Shown here: positions 18,704-28,022 of the stretch, piece after piece
How the letters are laid out: each line of letters starts with the position of its first letter
How positions within the stretch are numbered: the first letter of the stretch is position 1
NCBI RefSeq assembly: GCF_029360725.1
Contig: NZ_JARKMY010000001.1
Span: forward strand, 62,001-126,000
Length of the DNA: 64,000 nt
Origin: Chryseolinea sp. H1M3-3
GTDB lineage: Bacteria > Bacteroidota > Bacteroidia > Cytophagales > Cyclobacteriaceae
Direction: 5' to 3'
Made by a program: the position numbers and the translations under genes
The notes under the pieces: model-generated
What the model was told of the DNA's origin: nothing
Database searches by the model: none
Seen by the model: the letters and a program-made list of their open reading frames with translations, nothing else

Positions 18704-19789
18704 TTAAACTAAAACGGTTTTACTCAGAAAGCTCGCTACAAATTGGTCATCGATGAAGTCGGGGTTGGCTTGAATAACCCTATCAATTTCGTTTAGCTGT
18801 CCAGGGGAAAGCTCTTCTTTCGGATTTAAACACCAAAGCCCTTCTAGCAACCCTTGCCTCCTCAATACTTCATGAATTCCGGGAATGCATCCATGAAATG
18901 AATTGGCGGCATCGAAGATGGCTGCATTCATGTCGGTGATTTTGATTCCGTCGGCGAGAAGCTTACCGATGTGCTCGTCATTTGTGCGGTTTGATTTTAT
19001 TTCTTTTAAAAGACTTACTGCAGCCTTTGTCCACACCGCCCAGTGGCCCAGCAAACCACCGACAAATCTTTTTTCAACGGTTACACCTTTGACCATAAAG
19101 CGATAAGGCGTAATAAGATCTGCAACAATATTATCATCATTGCCGGTGTATAATGCGATTGCGTCTCTCCTACTCGAATCACAAACAGCCCTGACTACAT
19201 CAAGCGTCTGATATCTGTTGAAGGCCGCCACTTTGATCGCATATACATTCGGGATTTCAGCAAACTCACGCCAGAATTGATAACTGAGCAATCGTCCTCC
19301 CACAGCAGGCTGAAGGTAAAAACCGAAAACAGGAATAACCGAAGCAACGGCCCGGGTACGCTCAATCAGATCGGCTTCCGAATAATCTTTTAAGCCGCCC
19401 ATGCTAACCAGGCCGAGGTGAAATCCATACTTCCGTGCCAGTTCCGCTTCGTGAATGGCTTGCGCCGTTGGCCCGACAATTCCGGCCACCTTGATGAACG
19501 GGCGGTGTACATTTGATCGATCGATTTCTTCGGCAGCAATACGCAACACCGGTTCAAGCAGTTCTACACCAGGATTTCGGATTTCGAATTGCGTGGTATG
19601 TACTCCCACTGCCACACCGCCGGCCCCGGCAGCAAGATAATATTGTGTTAGAAGCCGTTGTCTTCTCTCGTCAAGCCTCCGATTTTCATTTAATGCAAGT
19701 GGATGTGCAGGAATAACCGTTCCTTCCTGTAAGGCTGCATTAATGGTTAAGTCAAGTTGCGGAAAGTCCATAACGTTATGCTCATTCAT
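18704..19789 (-). CDS. Dihydrodipicolinate synthase / N-acetylneuraminate lyase-family aldolase
   Basis: 361 aa, cytoplasmic, longer than typical DapA (~290 aa). The TIM-barrel features of the class I pyruvate aldolase family are present: VIPAHPLALNENRRLDERRQ at the N-terminus, AAGAGGVAVGVHTTQ in the place of the Gly-Thr-Thr-Gly region, a Tyr in FGFYLQPAVGG, and the Schiff-base Lys in YAIKVAAF. Such proteins cleave or form 2-keto acids, including sugar-derived ones. The gene is last in a long co-directional series and follows an epimerase/dehydratase by 6 nt, so the two likely act on one substrate. The lysine supports real aldolase or dehydratase chemistry; the substrate is unknown. Confidence 0.82.
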   Translation of the reverse strand: MNEHNVMDFPQLDLTINAALQEGTVIPAHPLALNENRRLDERRQRLLTQYYLAAGAGGVAVGVHTTQFEIRNPGVELLEPVLRIAAEEIDRSNVHRPFIKVAGIVGPTAQAIHEAELARKYGFHLGLVSMGGLKDYSEADLIERTRAVASVIPVFGFYLQPAVGGRLLSYQFWREFAEIPNVYAIKVAAFNRYQTLDVVRAVCDSSRRDAIALYTGNDDNIVADLITPYRFMVKGVTVEKRFVGGLLGHWAVWTKAAVSLLKEIKSNRTNDEHIGKLLADGIKITDMNAAIFDAANSFHGCIPGIHEVLRRQGLLEGLWCLNPKEELSPGQLNEIDRVIQANPDFIDDQFVASFLSKTVLV

Positions 19790-19795
19790 GTTTCT

Positions 19796-20809
19796 TTAAA
19801 ATTTACCTTCACGTTCCTGAAAGTGTGTTGGTTTGTTCAATGTTTTACCACCCATGACAATCCACGATGCGATCACTTCCATCATTTGGTCAAGCGACAC
19901 TTTTTGTTTACCAAACAAGCGATACGATTCCGACGCATTGCTCAACAAAGCCGTGTTTTGTTCCTCGTTTACAAAGACAGGTTTCGTTTTAAAAAGTTGT
20001 GCGAACTGTTCGGCTATACGCCTGACCGATAACGTATCCGGTCCAGTGATGTTTAATATCTTCGCGGGCACCGCGCAATGGTGAAGCGCGCGTAGCGCCA
20101 TCTCGTTAGCTTCGCCTTGCCAGATGACATTGACATACCCCATTCGTAAATCAATGGGACGTTTTTCGTATACTGCTTTTGCGATATCCAGCAGTACGCC
20201 GTACGTTACATCATTCGCATAGTTCAACCGATAGATCAATGTAGGTGTATTATTCAACGAAGAAAAATATTGAAATACCCGTTCTCTGCCGAGACATGAC
20301 TGTGCATACTCCCCAATAGGACCAGTTGGTTCTTGTTCTGTTGCACCGTCTGATTGAACCGGCATCAACGGGTATACATTTCCGGTAGAAAAAACCACGA
20401 TGCGCGAGTCCTTAAATTTCTCTGCCACGCGGCCTGGCAGATAACTGTTCATGGCCCATGTCAATGACTCTTTTCCAGTGGTTCCAAATTTCATTCCGGC
20501 GAGGTAAAGAACATTTCTTGTCACTGGCAATTCCTGGAGTTGTTGATCCCGAAGCAGATCGGCTTTGTATGTTCGAATGCCATGCTGTTCAAGCTCTTGC
20601 TGCAACCCAGGCTCAGAAAATCGCGCGACCCCAATCACTTCTTTTTTTATCCCTGCCATATCAATAGCGTGCCGGGTAAGTCGGGCAAGATCAGGGCCCA
20701 TTTTACCACCGACACCGAGAATGGTGATGTCACCGTCAAGCCTGGCCATATCCGATAACAGATCGTTGGAAGGTTCTAATAATTTCTGGTACAAGGAATT
20801 GATGTCCAT
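19796..20809 (-). CDS. NAD-dependent epimerase/dehydratase-family protein
   Basis: 337 aa, cytoplasmic. A Rossmann glycine motif appears near residue 30 (ILGVGGKMGPDLAR), and the extended-SDR fold continues through VVFSTGNVYPLM and the downstream substrate domain (IDLRMGYVNVIWQGEANEMA). The usual YxxxK is not obvious: IGEYAQSCLGRE has Tyr, but Gly-Arg in place of the following Lys. The activity may therefore differ from classic epimerases. It lies 6 nt before the DapA-family gene and 73 nt after the amidohydrolase, and probably works with both on a sugar-derived acid or lactone. Function remains inferred. Confidence 0.78.
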   Translation of the reverse strand: MDINSLYQKLLEPSNDLLSDMARLDGDITILGVGGKMGPDLARLTRHAIDMAGIKKEVIGVARFSEPGLQQELEQHGIRTYKADLLRDQQLQELPVTRNVLYLAGMKFGTTGKESLTWAMNSYLPGRVAEKFKDSRIVVFSTGNVYPLMPVQSDGATEQEPTGPIGEYAQSCLGRERVFQYFSSLNNTPTLIYRLNYANDVTYGVLLDIAKAVYEKRPIDLRMGYVNVIWQGEANEMALRALHHCAVPAKILNITGPDTLSVRRIAEQFAQLFKTKPVFVNEEQNTALLSNASESYRLFGKQKVSLDQMMEVIASWIVMGGKTLNKPTHFQEREGKF

Positions 20810-20882
20810 AGGGATTGCTTGTTTTCTTCTAAATTTATAGCGTGAGATTTATTTTCGAGTCCTTTCTCGAAAATTTACTCCG

Positions 20883-21965
20883 TCACTCTCCTAAGATTTT
20901 CTTAGAATTTGTATTATAAATTTTTTGCAATGTGTCGTCACTGAGTCCTAATCCATGCAGGGGCCAATGATGCGAGAAAAAATCATGATAGTAAAAATGC
21001 TCATCGCTTGTTTCCAGGATGCGAAACGTAATTTGATACATTTGCTTTGAGAAGCCCATATCCGTACCGTACACAATCCTATCAGAATACTTTTCAAAAA
21101 AATCGTGCGCAAAGCGTGGAATCGGTGCAATCTCACTGTACCTGGCTGAATTGTCAGCGTAAAGATTTGGATATTTATCGAGCAATCTTCCCAGCACATT
21201 CAGATCCGTACACGAATTTGCCAGATGACAAGCAATGAACGTTGTCTTAGGATTATTCTTCACCGCATTTTCAAGTGTAGAAATCAATTGATCGTGATCC
21301 AAGATTCCTTTCTTTGTCATGTCCACCTTCCAAATGGCGGCATTCATAAGGCCATCATTGGTTGAATCAGCTTTCAGATAATTCCATTTGTCTTCCGCGA
21401 CATGAACATTAACCGGCATTTTAAGTTCTGCGCACTTGTCATACAACGGTTTAAGTTGCGGGTCATCCACGTGCAGCCCCCATCCCGGCGTAGGTGTTGA
21501 ATAAAATTCACCAAGTCCTTTGTCTCCTAATTCGCCCACACCTTTCGCACCTTTTTTATAACACCGTTCCAGTTCTTTGATCGCGTTCTTTTGCCATCCG
21601 GGCTTTCCGTAGCCGGTGTAATCGAAACCACACCAAATATCAAAACGGTTTTTGTAACGTGAATACTTGGTAACCACCGAATCAAACCCAGCGCCTGTTT
21701 TATACGAAAGGATAATACTCTTTGTGATGCCCGCTGCATCCATGGTTTTCACCCATTGATCTACTTGTTCATTAGTTTCCGGATAATCGTGGGAATGAAA
21801 ATCGATGACGGGAAACTTTGCCTTTTCAGGTGTCGTTTGAGGAATGTTATAAATGGAAACCGGGCGAAAATCTTTCAGCTTTAGATTATTTTCATCCTGA
21901 GCGTTCAAGATGAAACTAAGGCAAAGAATACCTGATGCAAGTGCAAATGTTTTATATCGTGTCAT
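20883..21965 (-). CDS. Secreted amidohydrolase-family (TIM-barrel metal-dependent) hydrolase
   Basis: 360 aa with a signal peptide ending near FILNAQ (residue 23), so probably periplasmic. The metal-binding motif FPVIDFHSHDYPE is at the start of the barrel, followed by VNVHVAEDKW (His on strand 5), FIACHLANS (His on strand 6) and YGTDMGF (Asp on strand 8). This is the amidohydrolase_2 group, which includes lactonases and decarboxylases. Its start is 4 nt past the nagA stop codon, so it is firmly in the operon. A periplasmic lactonase-like or deamidating step on a sugar derivative is possible. The substrate is unknown. Confidence 0.85.
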   Translation of the reverse strand: MTRYKTFALASGILCLSFILNAQDENNLKLKDFRPVSIYNIPQTTPEKAKFPVIDFHSHDYPETNEQVDQWVKTMDAAGITKSIILSYKTGAGFDSVVTKYSRYKNRFDIWCGFDYTGYGKPGWQKNAIKELERCYKKGAKGVGELGDKGLGEFYSTPTPGWGLHVDDPQLKPLYDKCAELKMPVNVHVAEDKWNYLKADSTNDGLMNAAIWKVDMTKKGILDHDQLISTLENAVKNNPKTTFIACHLANSCTDLNVLGRLLDKYPNLYADNSARYSEIAPIPRFAHDFFEKYSDRIVYGTDMGFSKQMYQITFRILETSDEHFYYHDFFSHHWPLHGLGLSDDTLQKIYNTNSKKILGE

Positions 21966-21969
21966 GTTG

Positions 21970-23154
21970 TTATCGCTGAAATACTATTTTTCCTTTAATA
22001 ATTGTTGTTGAAATCGTGACATCATGATCAAAGATTACGATGTCAGCATCTTTTCCAACAACCAATTCCCCTTTTCGATCCGAGACTCCTAAAATACGGG
22101 CAGGGGTGATCGTGATCATTTTGATTGCATCTACCAGTGAAATTTCCGCCATTGATATCATCGTTCTTACAAGACGATCGGCTGTGGCAACACTTCCTGC
22201 GAAAGAATTCCGGTCAGGCAATTTTGCGACGCCATCTTCGACGATCACTTTCAATCCGGTATTTTTGTTTCCCAAAATACTTTCCTTCACATCAGTCCCA
22301 GCCGCGCGCATAGCATCCGTTATCAGTGCCGTCCGATCGGCTCCTTTTATTTTATACACCAACTTCAAGAGTGGCGCAGGAAGATGAACACCGTCGGCAA
22401 TAATCTCTACGTCCATGCCATCGATGATAAAAGCACTTTCGACAACGCCAGCATACCGGAATGCATTTCGTCTTGTAACCCCTGACATGCCGGAATATAG
22501 ATGTGTTGCCAACGTATAGCCTACCTCAAAGGCTTTGATGACGTCTTCATAAATGGCATCGGTGTGCGCCACTGAAGGCAATATTCCTTTTGATTTTATA
22601 TACCGTCCAAACTCAAGCGCGCCCTCCAATTCGGGAGCCGCACTCCAACGCCGAATACAAGCCGTACGGGATAAGATATCGTGATACTCTTCGACATCCG
22701 GATTACGGATGTATTTAGGATCTTGCGCACCGCGCTGGCTCATCGCAAAATAAGGTCCCTCCAGGTGCATGCCTAAAAACTGCGAGCCGTTTAGATTTTT
22801 TCCATTCGCCTCCTCATATACCTGAAGCGTCTGAATCATTTCTTCCTTCGTGCTGGTCAGTGTTGTAGGTAGCATGGCCGTTGTACCGTACTTGGCATGC
22901 GTCTCGGCAATCGTAAGAAAAGCCTTTTCATCCGCATCCATAAAATCGCAACCACCGCCGCCATGGACATGCATGTCAATAAACCCAGCAGAAATGTATT
23001 GACCACGGGCATCAATTGCAATGCTGTTATCTACTTCTACATTCTCCTCGCCGACGGATGTAATGATGCCATCTGCAACGATAAGGGTACCAGATACAAT
23101 CCCCGCCGGTGTTATCAGTTTGCCATTAAATATTTTTAAACGTTGCTGTTCCAT
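21970..23154 (-). CDS. nagA: N-acetylglucosamine-6-phosphate deacetylase
   Basis: 394 aa, cytoplasmic. Typical NagA motifs: AGFIDMHVHGGGGCDFMDAD near residue 55 (metal site), YGTTAMLPTTLTS, HLEGPYF with the metal Glu, VAHTDA and THLYSGMSG for the two His ligands, and ALITDAMRAAG with the catalytic Asp. It converts GlcNAc-6-P (or the GalNAc analogue) to the free amino sugar phosphate plus acetate. It lies in series with nagB and a FucP/NagP-type transporter, which gives a complete uptake and entry route for N-acetylhexosamine, except that no N-acetylhexosamine kinase is in the window. Confidence 0.95.
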   Translation of the reverse strand: MEQQRLKIFNGKLITPAGIVSGTLIVADGIITSVGEENVEVDNSIAIDARGQYISAGFIDMHVHGGGGCDFMDADEKAFLTIAETHAKYGTTAMLPTTLTSTKEEMIQTLQVYEEANGKNLNGSQFLGMHLEGPYFAMSQRGAQDPKYIRNPDVEEYHDILSRTACIRRWSAAPELEGALEFGRYIKSKGILPSVAHTDAIYEDVIKAFEVGYTLATHLYSGMSGVTRRNAFRYAGVVESAFIIDGMDVEIIADGVHLPAPLLKLVYKIKGADRTALITDAMRAAGTDVKESILGNKNTGLKVIVEDGVAKLPDRNSFAGSVATADRLVRTMISMAEISLVDAIKMITITPARILGVSDRKGELVVGKDADIVIFDHDVTISTTIIKGKIVFQR

Positions 23155-23165
23155 TTGTTAAAGTT

Positions 23166-24479
23166 CTAAAAAGACCATCGCCTGATTTTGTATCCGAAAA
23201 ACGCATAGAAGACAAGATAGAGATAGCATGGGAACAATACCCAATAGGCAAGCCTGGTGTTATATTCATCAGCGAAATAGCCGTACAATAATGGGAGGAT
23301 TGCATTTCCACACAGCCCCATGATCATGACCGAAGCACCGAGCTTTGTAAAACGCCCTAAACCATCCAATGCCAGGGGCCACAATCCTGCCCAAACCAAA
23401 GAGTTAGCAAGGCCAAGCAGTACAAGGAACCAGATAGAAAGGTCCGCCACGTGGCCAAAAACAGTAACCTCCCCATGAGAAAAAATAATTAACAAAGTGA
23501 GCACCGTTCCAAGCAATGTACATATGCGCAATGCGTTCAACTGGCTGATGAACTTTGGAATGGAAATTATTCCAAGAATATAGCCGCACATTGTAGCAGA
23601 TAATGTATAAGACGGAAATACTTTTGCCTCCATCAGATCTATGTGCATTGAATTGGCGTAGCCTATGACCGTATCGATAGCGATCACCTGCGTTCCAACG
23701 TGCAGAAAAATTCCAATGGCACCGAGGATGAGGTGTGGAAATTGAAATATCGTTTTCTTTCCCGAGTTAGACGCTGCCACGTCAACACTTTCCATCTCCG
23801 TATTGATCTCGGGCAACGGCGAATAAAGCACCATCAACCCAAGCCCTGCCAGTACTGTACCCACGATGCTGTAGGGCACCACCACTCTCCTTATCAATTC
23901 ATCCAATGCAGCGCTTCGGGCAACGGCATCCATGGTATCCAGGTCCTGAAACAGATCGGTGTCGGTCGCCTTAAAAATAACTGCGGCAAATACCAAGGGT
24001 GCCAGTATGCCAGCTCCTTTATTACAAATCCCCATGATACTGATTCTTTGTGCAGCCCGCTCTTTCGGGCCGAGCACGGTAATGTATGGGTTTGCGGCCG
24101 TCTGCAGTATGGACAACCCGGTGCCTATGGTAAAAAGGCCAAGCAGGAATATTTCGTAAGTACGTGTGTACGCAGCGGGCACAAAAATATATGCACCTAC
24201 AGCCATTAAAAAGAATCCATACATCATCCCTTTCTTGAACCCCACTCTCTTGAGCAGGTAGGATGATGGCACTGACATAACGAAATAAGAAATATAAAAC
24301 GCAAAGGCTACCAGGTACGATTGAAAATTGGTTAGCTCACATGCAATTTTAAAATACGGAATCAATATCGCATTGACCCATGAAACAAAACCAAAAATAA
24401 AAAACAGCAGCCCGATTATCGAGACTGAAATAATAGTTTGCCTTCTGGAGAGGGAAGCGATATCTATTTTTTCTGTCAT
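23166..24479 (-). CDS. Sugar:H+ symporter of the FucP/NagP-type major facilitator family
   Basis: 437 aa with about 12 hydrophobic segments, inner membrane. It starts MTEKIDIASLSRRQTIISVS, then FFIFGFVSWVNAILIPYF, the first transmembrane segment typical of the FHS (fucose-galactose-glucose:H+ symporter) family. GTGLSILQTAANPYITVLGP and AQRISIMGICNKGAG are the other family hallmarks. Located between nagA (11-nt gap) and nagB (27-nt gap), it most likely imports N-acetylglucosamine or N-acetylgalactosamine, as proposed for NagP proteins in other bacteria. The sugar specificity is inferred from context only. Confidence 0.9.
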   Translation of the reverse strand: MTEKIDIASLSRRQTIISVSIIGLLFFIFGFVSWVNAILIPYFKIACELTNFQSYLVAFAFYISYFVMSVPSSYLLKRVGFKKGMMYGFFLMAVGAYIFVPAAYTRTYEIFLLGLFTIGTGLSILQTAANPYITVLGPKERAAQRISIMGICNKGAGILAPLVFAAVIFKATDTDLFQDLDTMDAVARSAALDELIRRVVVPYSIVGTVLAGLGLMVLYSPLPEINTEMESVDVAASNSGKKTIFQFPHLILGAIGIFLHVGTQVIAIDTVIGYANSMHIDLMEAKVFPSYTLSATMCGYILGIISIPKFISQLNALRICTLLGTVLTLLIIFSHGEVTVFGHVADLSIWFLVLLGLANSLVWAGLWPLALDGLGRFTKLGASVMIMGLCGNAILPLLYGYFADEYNTRLAYWVLFPCYLYLVFYAFFGYKIRRWSF

Positions 24480-24506
24480 GTTGCCGCCTGAATTTAAGAT
24501 AATGGA

Positions 24507-25259
24507 CTACGCTATATATGAACTACTTTTTGAGAGCTGTGCGGCAGAATTTTTATCCAGGTAAAGCCTGCAGTCTGCATGTGATTGCAATATACTGGCT
24601 GGGTAAAGGTTACTGATTTTCTGTTCTACTGAATTTTTGACAGCCAACGCTTTACGGCTATCCGGGACGGAACATATAATGATCTTCGATTTCATGATCT
24701 GTTTAACCGACATGCTGATTGCACGCGGCGGCACTTCATCCAACGATTTGAACCAGCCTTCACCCAATTGTTGCCGTCGGCACGGTTCGTCGAGATTTAC
24801 GATGATGTACGGCCTTTCCGTGGTGAAGTCGGCAGGCGGATCATTGAAAGCCAGATGGCCATTTTCGCCGATGCCTACCAGTGCTACATCTATAGGATGG
24901 GCGCTAATTAATTTTCCTAAACGGGAACATTCTTCTTCAGGGTCTGCTTCACCATTCACCAAATTTACAGCTTTTAAAGGCGATACATTGGCAATAAATT
25001 TTTCCTGTAAATATTTTCTGAAGCTCGCAGGATGGGTTACCGGCAAGTCAATATATTCGTCAAGATGAAACATGACTACTTTACTCCAGTCAATATCTTC
25101 CGCGATAAGTTGTTTTAACGTTTCAAACTGGCTTGTGCCGGTAGCAAGAATAATGTTTGCCTTGCCTGTGGAAGCAATTGCCGCTCGTATTGCCTGTGCA
25201 GCATCAGCGCCAGCTTTTTTTCCTAACGCCTTTGCATCTTCTTTTATTTGAATATTCAT
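24507..25259 (-). CDS. nagB: Glucosamine-6-phosphate deaminase/isomerase
   Basis: 250 aa, cytoplasmic. The NagB fold is shown by [15 protein letters not shown] (phosphate loop), [11 protein letters not shown] with the catalytic Asp, [18 protein letters not shown] with the catalytic Asp-His region, and [22 protein letters not shown] near the C-terminus. It converts glucosamine-6-phosphate to fructose-6-phosphate and ammonia (or galactosamine-6-phosphate to tagatose-6-phosphate in AgaS-like cases). It stands before the transporter and nagA, so entry into glycolysis is encoded together with uptake. The N-terminus starting at 25259 ([17 protein letters not shown]) fits the family length. Confidence 0.93.
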   Translation of the reverse strand: MNIQIKEDAKALGKKAGADAAQAIRAAIASTGKANIILATGTSQFETLKQLIAEDIDWSKVVMFHLDEYIDLPVTHPASFRKYLQEKFIANVSPLKAVNLVNGEADPEEECSRLGKLISAHPIDVALVGIGENGHLAFNDPPADFTTERPYIIVNLDEPCRRQQLGEGWFKSLDEVPPRAISMSVKQIMKSKIIICSVPDSRKALAVKNSVEQKISNLYPASILQSHADCRLYLDKNSAAQLSKSSSYIA

Positions 25260-25317
25260 TTCCAGTTTGTTATTAAGTTCGTCAATATTTTAAAAAATCT
25301 GTTATTAACAATATTTT

Positions 25318-26448
25318 TTATATTCTCAGAAAAATCTGCTTTCTATAGAGGAAGTAACACAAGCGCCATTCGAGCGTAAATATGCATAGCGACGCAACAA
25401 TCGTACTGACTGCAACAGGTATATAAATCATATTCGACAACCCGATCACCAGCGCAAAGACATGATCATTAAACCATCGCGCTCCGACAATCTCGAAAAA
25501 AAGATAAATGAAAATGGAATTCATTCCGACAATGATAAAGAACCCGAGATATTTTTGGTGACGCCTAACATCTATCCACCAGTAACAGGCAACGTATGCC
25601 AACAAACAAATGCCTAACGAGACCAGTGTAAAGGATGATGTGGCAATGCGTTTAATGACGGGCGTTACTCCAGTTAAGTCCAACCCGATTCCAAGAATGA
25701 TGCAAGCCAGACCCCAAATAAAAATCGGTTTTAATTTATTTTGGGATGACATCACAAGTTTCCCGGTCAAAGAACCGGCGATCGTATGTACCGCCGTTGG
25801 AATACAATTGATAGATGTCCATCCGTCGGGAATCATCTGGCCGGATAAAAGGAAGTCGACATAGTTTCCGAAATTCTGTTGATTGGTAAATGGCTCGTCA
25901 AAACCGGGAATATTAGTATACCTGTACAAGATCTCCGTCAGTAAAAGTAAGCCGATACACATTATTATTTGCGCTGCGAACGACCAATAAAAGATAAAGA
26001 AGGTGATGAGTAGTGTGATCGACAATTGTGTCAGCACATTGGTAAATCGCAGCAGAAGTCCTTCGGGCTGCACAGCGTAAGTGAGAATACCCAGAAAAAA
26101 TAACCAGGCACAACGAACCGCTATTTTTTTAAAGGATTGCATCCATTCCATTCCTGCAGACTGCTGTTTCAATAGTGAGAGTGCAAGAGCTACACCGGCA
26201 ATGTACATGAATCCCGGTTGTATGAGATCCCAGAAGTATAAGCCGTTCCATGGATGATGAAAAAATTGTTGAAGAATTTTTTCCAGGAAACTGCCCTTGG
26301 CTACATGAAGTAGTCCTTCGAAAAGTCGCGCGCTTTCCAATGCCAAAAGCACCATAATAAATCCGCGAAGAAAATCGAGCGAGAGCAAACGTTTTGGATT
26401 TTCGACGGAGGTTAAAGGAACCGTAGTCGCACTTTTGTTCGCTACCAT
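25318..26448 (-). CDS. HGSNAT-like (DUF5009-type) multi-pass membrane acyltransferase
   Basis: About 376 aa from the ATG at 26448, which overlaps the stop of the GH109 gene as TAATG; a longer reading frame begins at 26514 inside that gene and is less likely. The protein has around 10-11 hydrophobic segments and starts its first one with LLSLDFLRGFIMVLLALES, the heparan-alpha-glucosaminide N-acetyltransferase/DUF1624 signature. The mammalian homologue moves acetyl groups across a membrane onto terminal glucosamine. In this operon (GH109, nagA, nagB) a bacterial version could N-acetylate amino sugars in the periplasm before uptake, or act as a transporter. Function is not settled for the bacterial family. 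Confidence 0.8.
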   Translation of the reverse strand: MVANKSATTVPLTSVENPKRLLSLDFLRGFIMVLLALESARLFEGLLHVAKGSFLEKILQQFFHHPWNGLYFWDLIQPGFMYIAGVALALSLLKQQSAGMEWMQSFKKIAVRCAWLFFLGILTYAVQPEGLLLRFTNVLTQLSITLLITFFIFYWSFAAQIIMCIGLLLLTEILYRYTNIPGFDEPFTNQQNFGNYVDFLLSGQMIPDGWTSINCIPTAVHTIAGSLTGKLVMSSQNKLKPIFIWGLACIILGIGLDLTGVTPVIKRIATSSFTLVSLGICLLAYVACYWWIDVRRHQKYLGFFIIVGMNSIFIYLFFEIVGARWFNDHVFALVIGLSNMIYIPVAVSTIVASLCIFTLEWRLCYFLYRKQIFLRI

Positions 26449-27845
26449 TAAAGGATCACTTTTGTCGTTCCACCTTTTTGAAGCGAAATATCTACTGGCA
26501 GATTCTCTTTCCATGATCCTGACGTGAAGTCGGGAATATCAATTGAGTTGGATCTGTTCGAAACTGACTTCTCACTCAACGGTGCGATGGCGCTCCAGGA
26601 GGCTGCATCATAAACGTCCATGTCTACGGGCAATCCATTCCGAAGACAATCAATCGTCCGCCAGTCCATCAGAAAATCCATTCCACCGTGGCCACCCACT
26701 TGTTTGGCCATCTCCCCGACCTGCCGTACAATAGGCGCCACAAATTTGTTTTCTAGATTTTTATATTCCTCCTCCTGTACCCAATCTTCATGACCGAATG
26801 CAATCTTTCCTGGAAGCGGGTATTTTAAACAAGAACCTTTCGTGCCGCTGATTTTATGGATGCGTGAATACACAACGGATGAGGTAACATCATGCTGCAG
26901 CATGATTGTTCTCCCTTTGTTAGTTCGAATAGTAGTCGTATTCATGTTTCCACGAAATTTTTTATTGCTATAAGGCTTGTAAAAATCATCCTTCAACGCC
27001 AACTCATTCGCCATCGCAGCCATTTGAAAATCAGCGCTCGCGACCGCGACAAGATATTCCAATTTATCGCCGCGATTGATGTTCATCACTTGCGCGATAG
27101 GCCCCAGACCATGCGTTGGATATAAATTGCCGTTTCGTAAATTTTCTTTCAGCCGCCACATGTCATAGTATTTTTCTTTGGAGAAATTTCCTTCGAGCAG
27201 CGTATGAATATAAGCACCTTCGCCGTGAACTATTTCTCCAAACATACCCTGGCGAGCCATGTTCAACGTCAGCAGTTCAAAAAAATCATAGCAGCAATTC
27301 TCCAGGATGATACAATGTTTCTTTGTTTGTTCTGAAGTCTCGACCAATTGCCAGCACTCTTCTATCGTTCGTGCGCAGGGTACCTCCACACAAACATGTT
27401 TACCCTGATTCATAGCATATATTGCCATCGGGGCGTGCAATGCCCACGGTGTGGCTATGTAGACAAGATCGATATCCGTACGGTCACACATTTTTTTCCA
27501 CGCTTCTGCATGACCCGTATAAACTTCAGGGTGATGACGTTTCGATTCTTCGAGCTTTTTCTTAACGGCATCTACTTTCTCCGGGCGTAGGTCGCACAGT
27601 GCTTTTATTTCTGTCCCGTCGATGTGTGTCATCCGTTCGACAGCCTGTGGGCCCCTATTGCCTAAACCGATAAAGCCGATTCGCACGGTTTCTATCTTCG
27701 GCGCTGCATAGCCGCTCATGTTGAAATGCTTCGCTTTCCCGCTTCTTCCGGGCATAGCATTACCGCCATTCACGACAGATGGGATGGCAAGCCCGATTCC
27801 GGCGAGACTTGAAATTTTTAAGAACTCTCTGCGGCTTGAATCCAT
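26448..27845 (-). CDS. GH109-type NAD-dependent alpha-N-acetylgalactosaminidase, Tat-exported
   Basis: 465 aa. The N-terminus SSRREFLKISSLAG is a twin-arginine signal, so the protein is exported folded with its NAD bound. A Rossmann fold begins at VRIGFIGLGNRGPQA (about residue 55). GH109 hallmarks follow: TPWALHAPMAIYAMNQGKH, VEVPCARTIEECW, ILENCCYDFFELLTLNMARQ and NGNLYPTHGLGPIAQ, plus INRGD. The family cleaves terminal alpha-GalNAc by a redox mechanism that keeps NAD in place. It lies upstream of the HGSNAT-like gene and the nag genes, and is the only recognisable glycosidase of this PUL. Release of GalNAc (or a related amino sugar) is the likely role. Confidence 0.93.
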   Translation of the reverse strand: MDSSRREFLKISSLAGIGLAIPSVVNGGNAMPGRSGKAKHFNMSGYAAPKIETVRIGFIGLGNRGPQAVERMTHIDGTEIKALCDLRPEKVDAVKKKLEESKRHHPEVYTGHAEAWKKMCDRTDIDLVYIATPWALHAPMAIYAMNQGKHVCVEVPCARTIEECWQLVETSEQTKKHCIILENCCYDFFELLTLNMARQGMFGEIVHGEGAYIHTLLEGNFSKEKYYDMWRLKENLRNGNLYPTHGLGPIAQVMNINRGDKLEYLVAVASADFQMAAMANELALKDDFYKPYSNKKFRGNMNTTTIRTNKGRTIMLQHDVTSSVVYSRIHKISGTKGSCLKYPLPGKIAFGHEDWVQEEEYKNLENKFVAPIVRQVGEMAKQVGGHGGMDFLMDWRTIDCLRNGLPVDMDVYDAASWSAIAPLSEKSVSNRSNSIDIPDFTSGSWKENLPVDISLQKGGTTKVIL

Positions 27846-28022
27846 TCAAATATAATTTTAGTTTTTTCTACTATAATTTTTCTTCCGTGTAATTGAACAA
27901 CCGAAATAACTTATGTAAACACGCCCGCTTTAATGGACTTCAAACCATTCCAGACAACAAAAGGCAAATGAAAATAAAGGAGCCTATGCGATCCGTTGTT
28001 AATGCTCTAACATGTTGCGACC

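Noticed and set aside
18472-18756. 94-codon plus-strand frame starting in the repeat array
   Set aside because: First half is the same repeat read on the other strand; second half overlaps the 3' end of the DapA-family gene.
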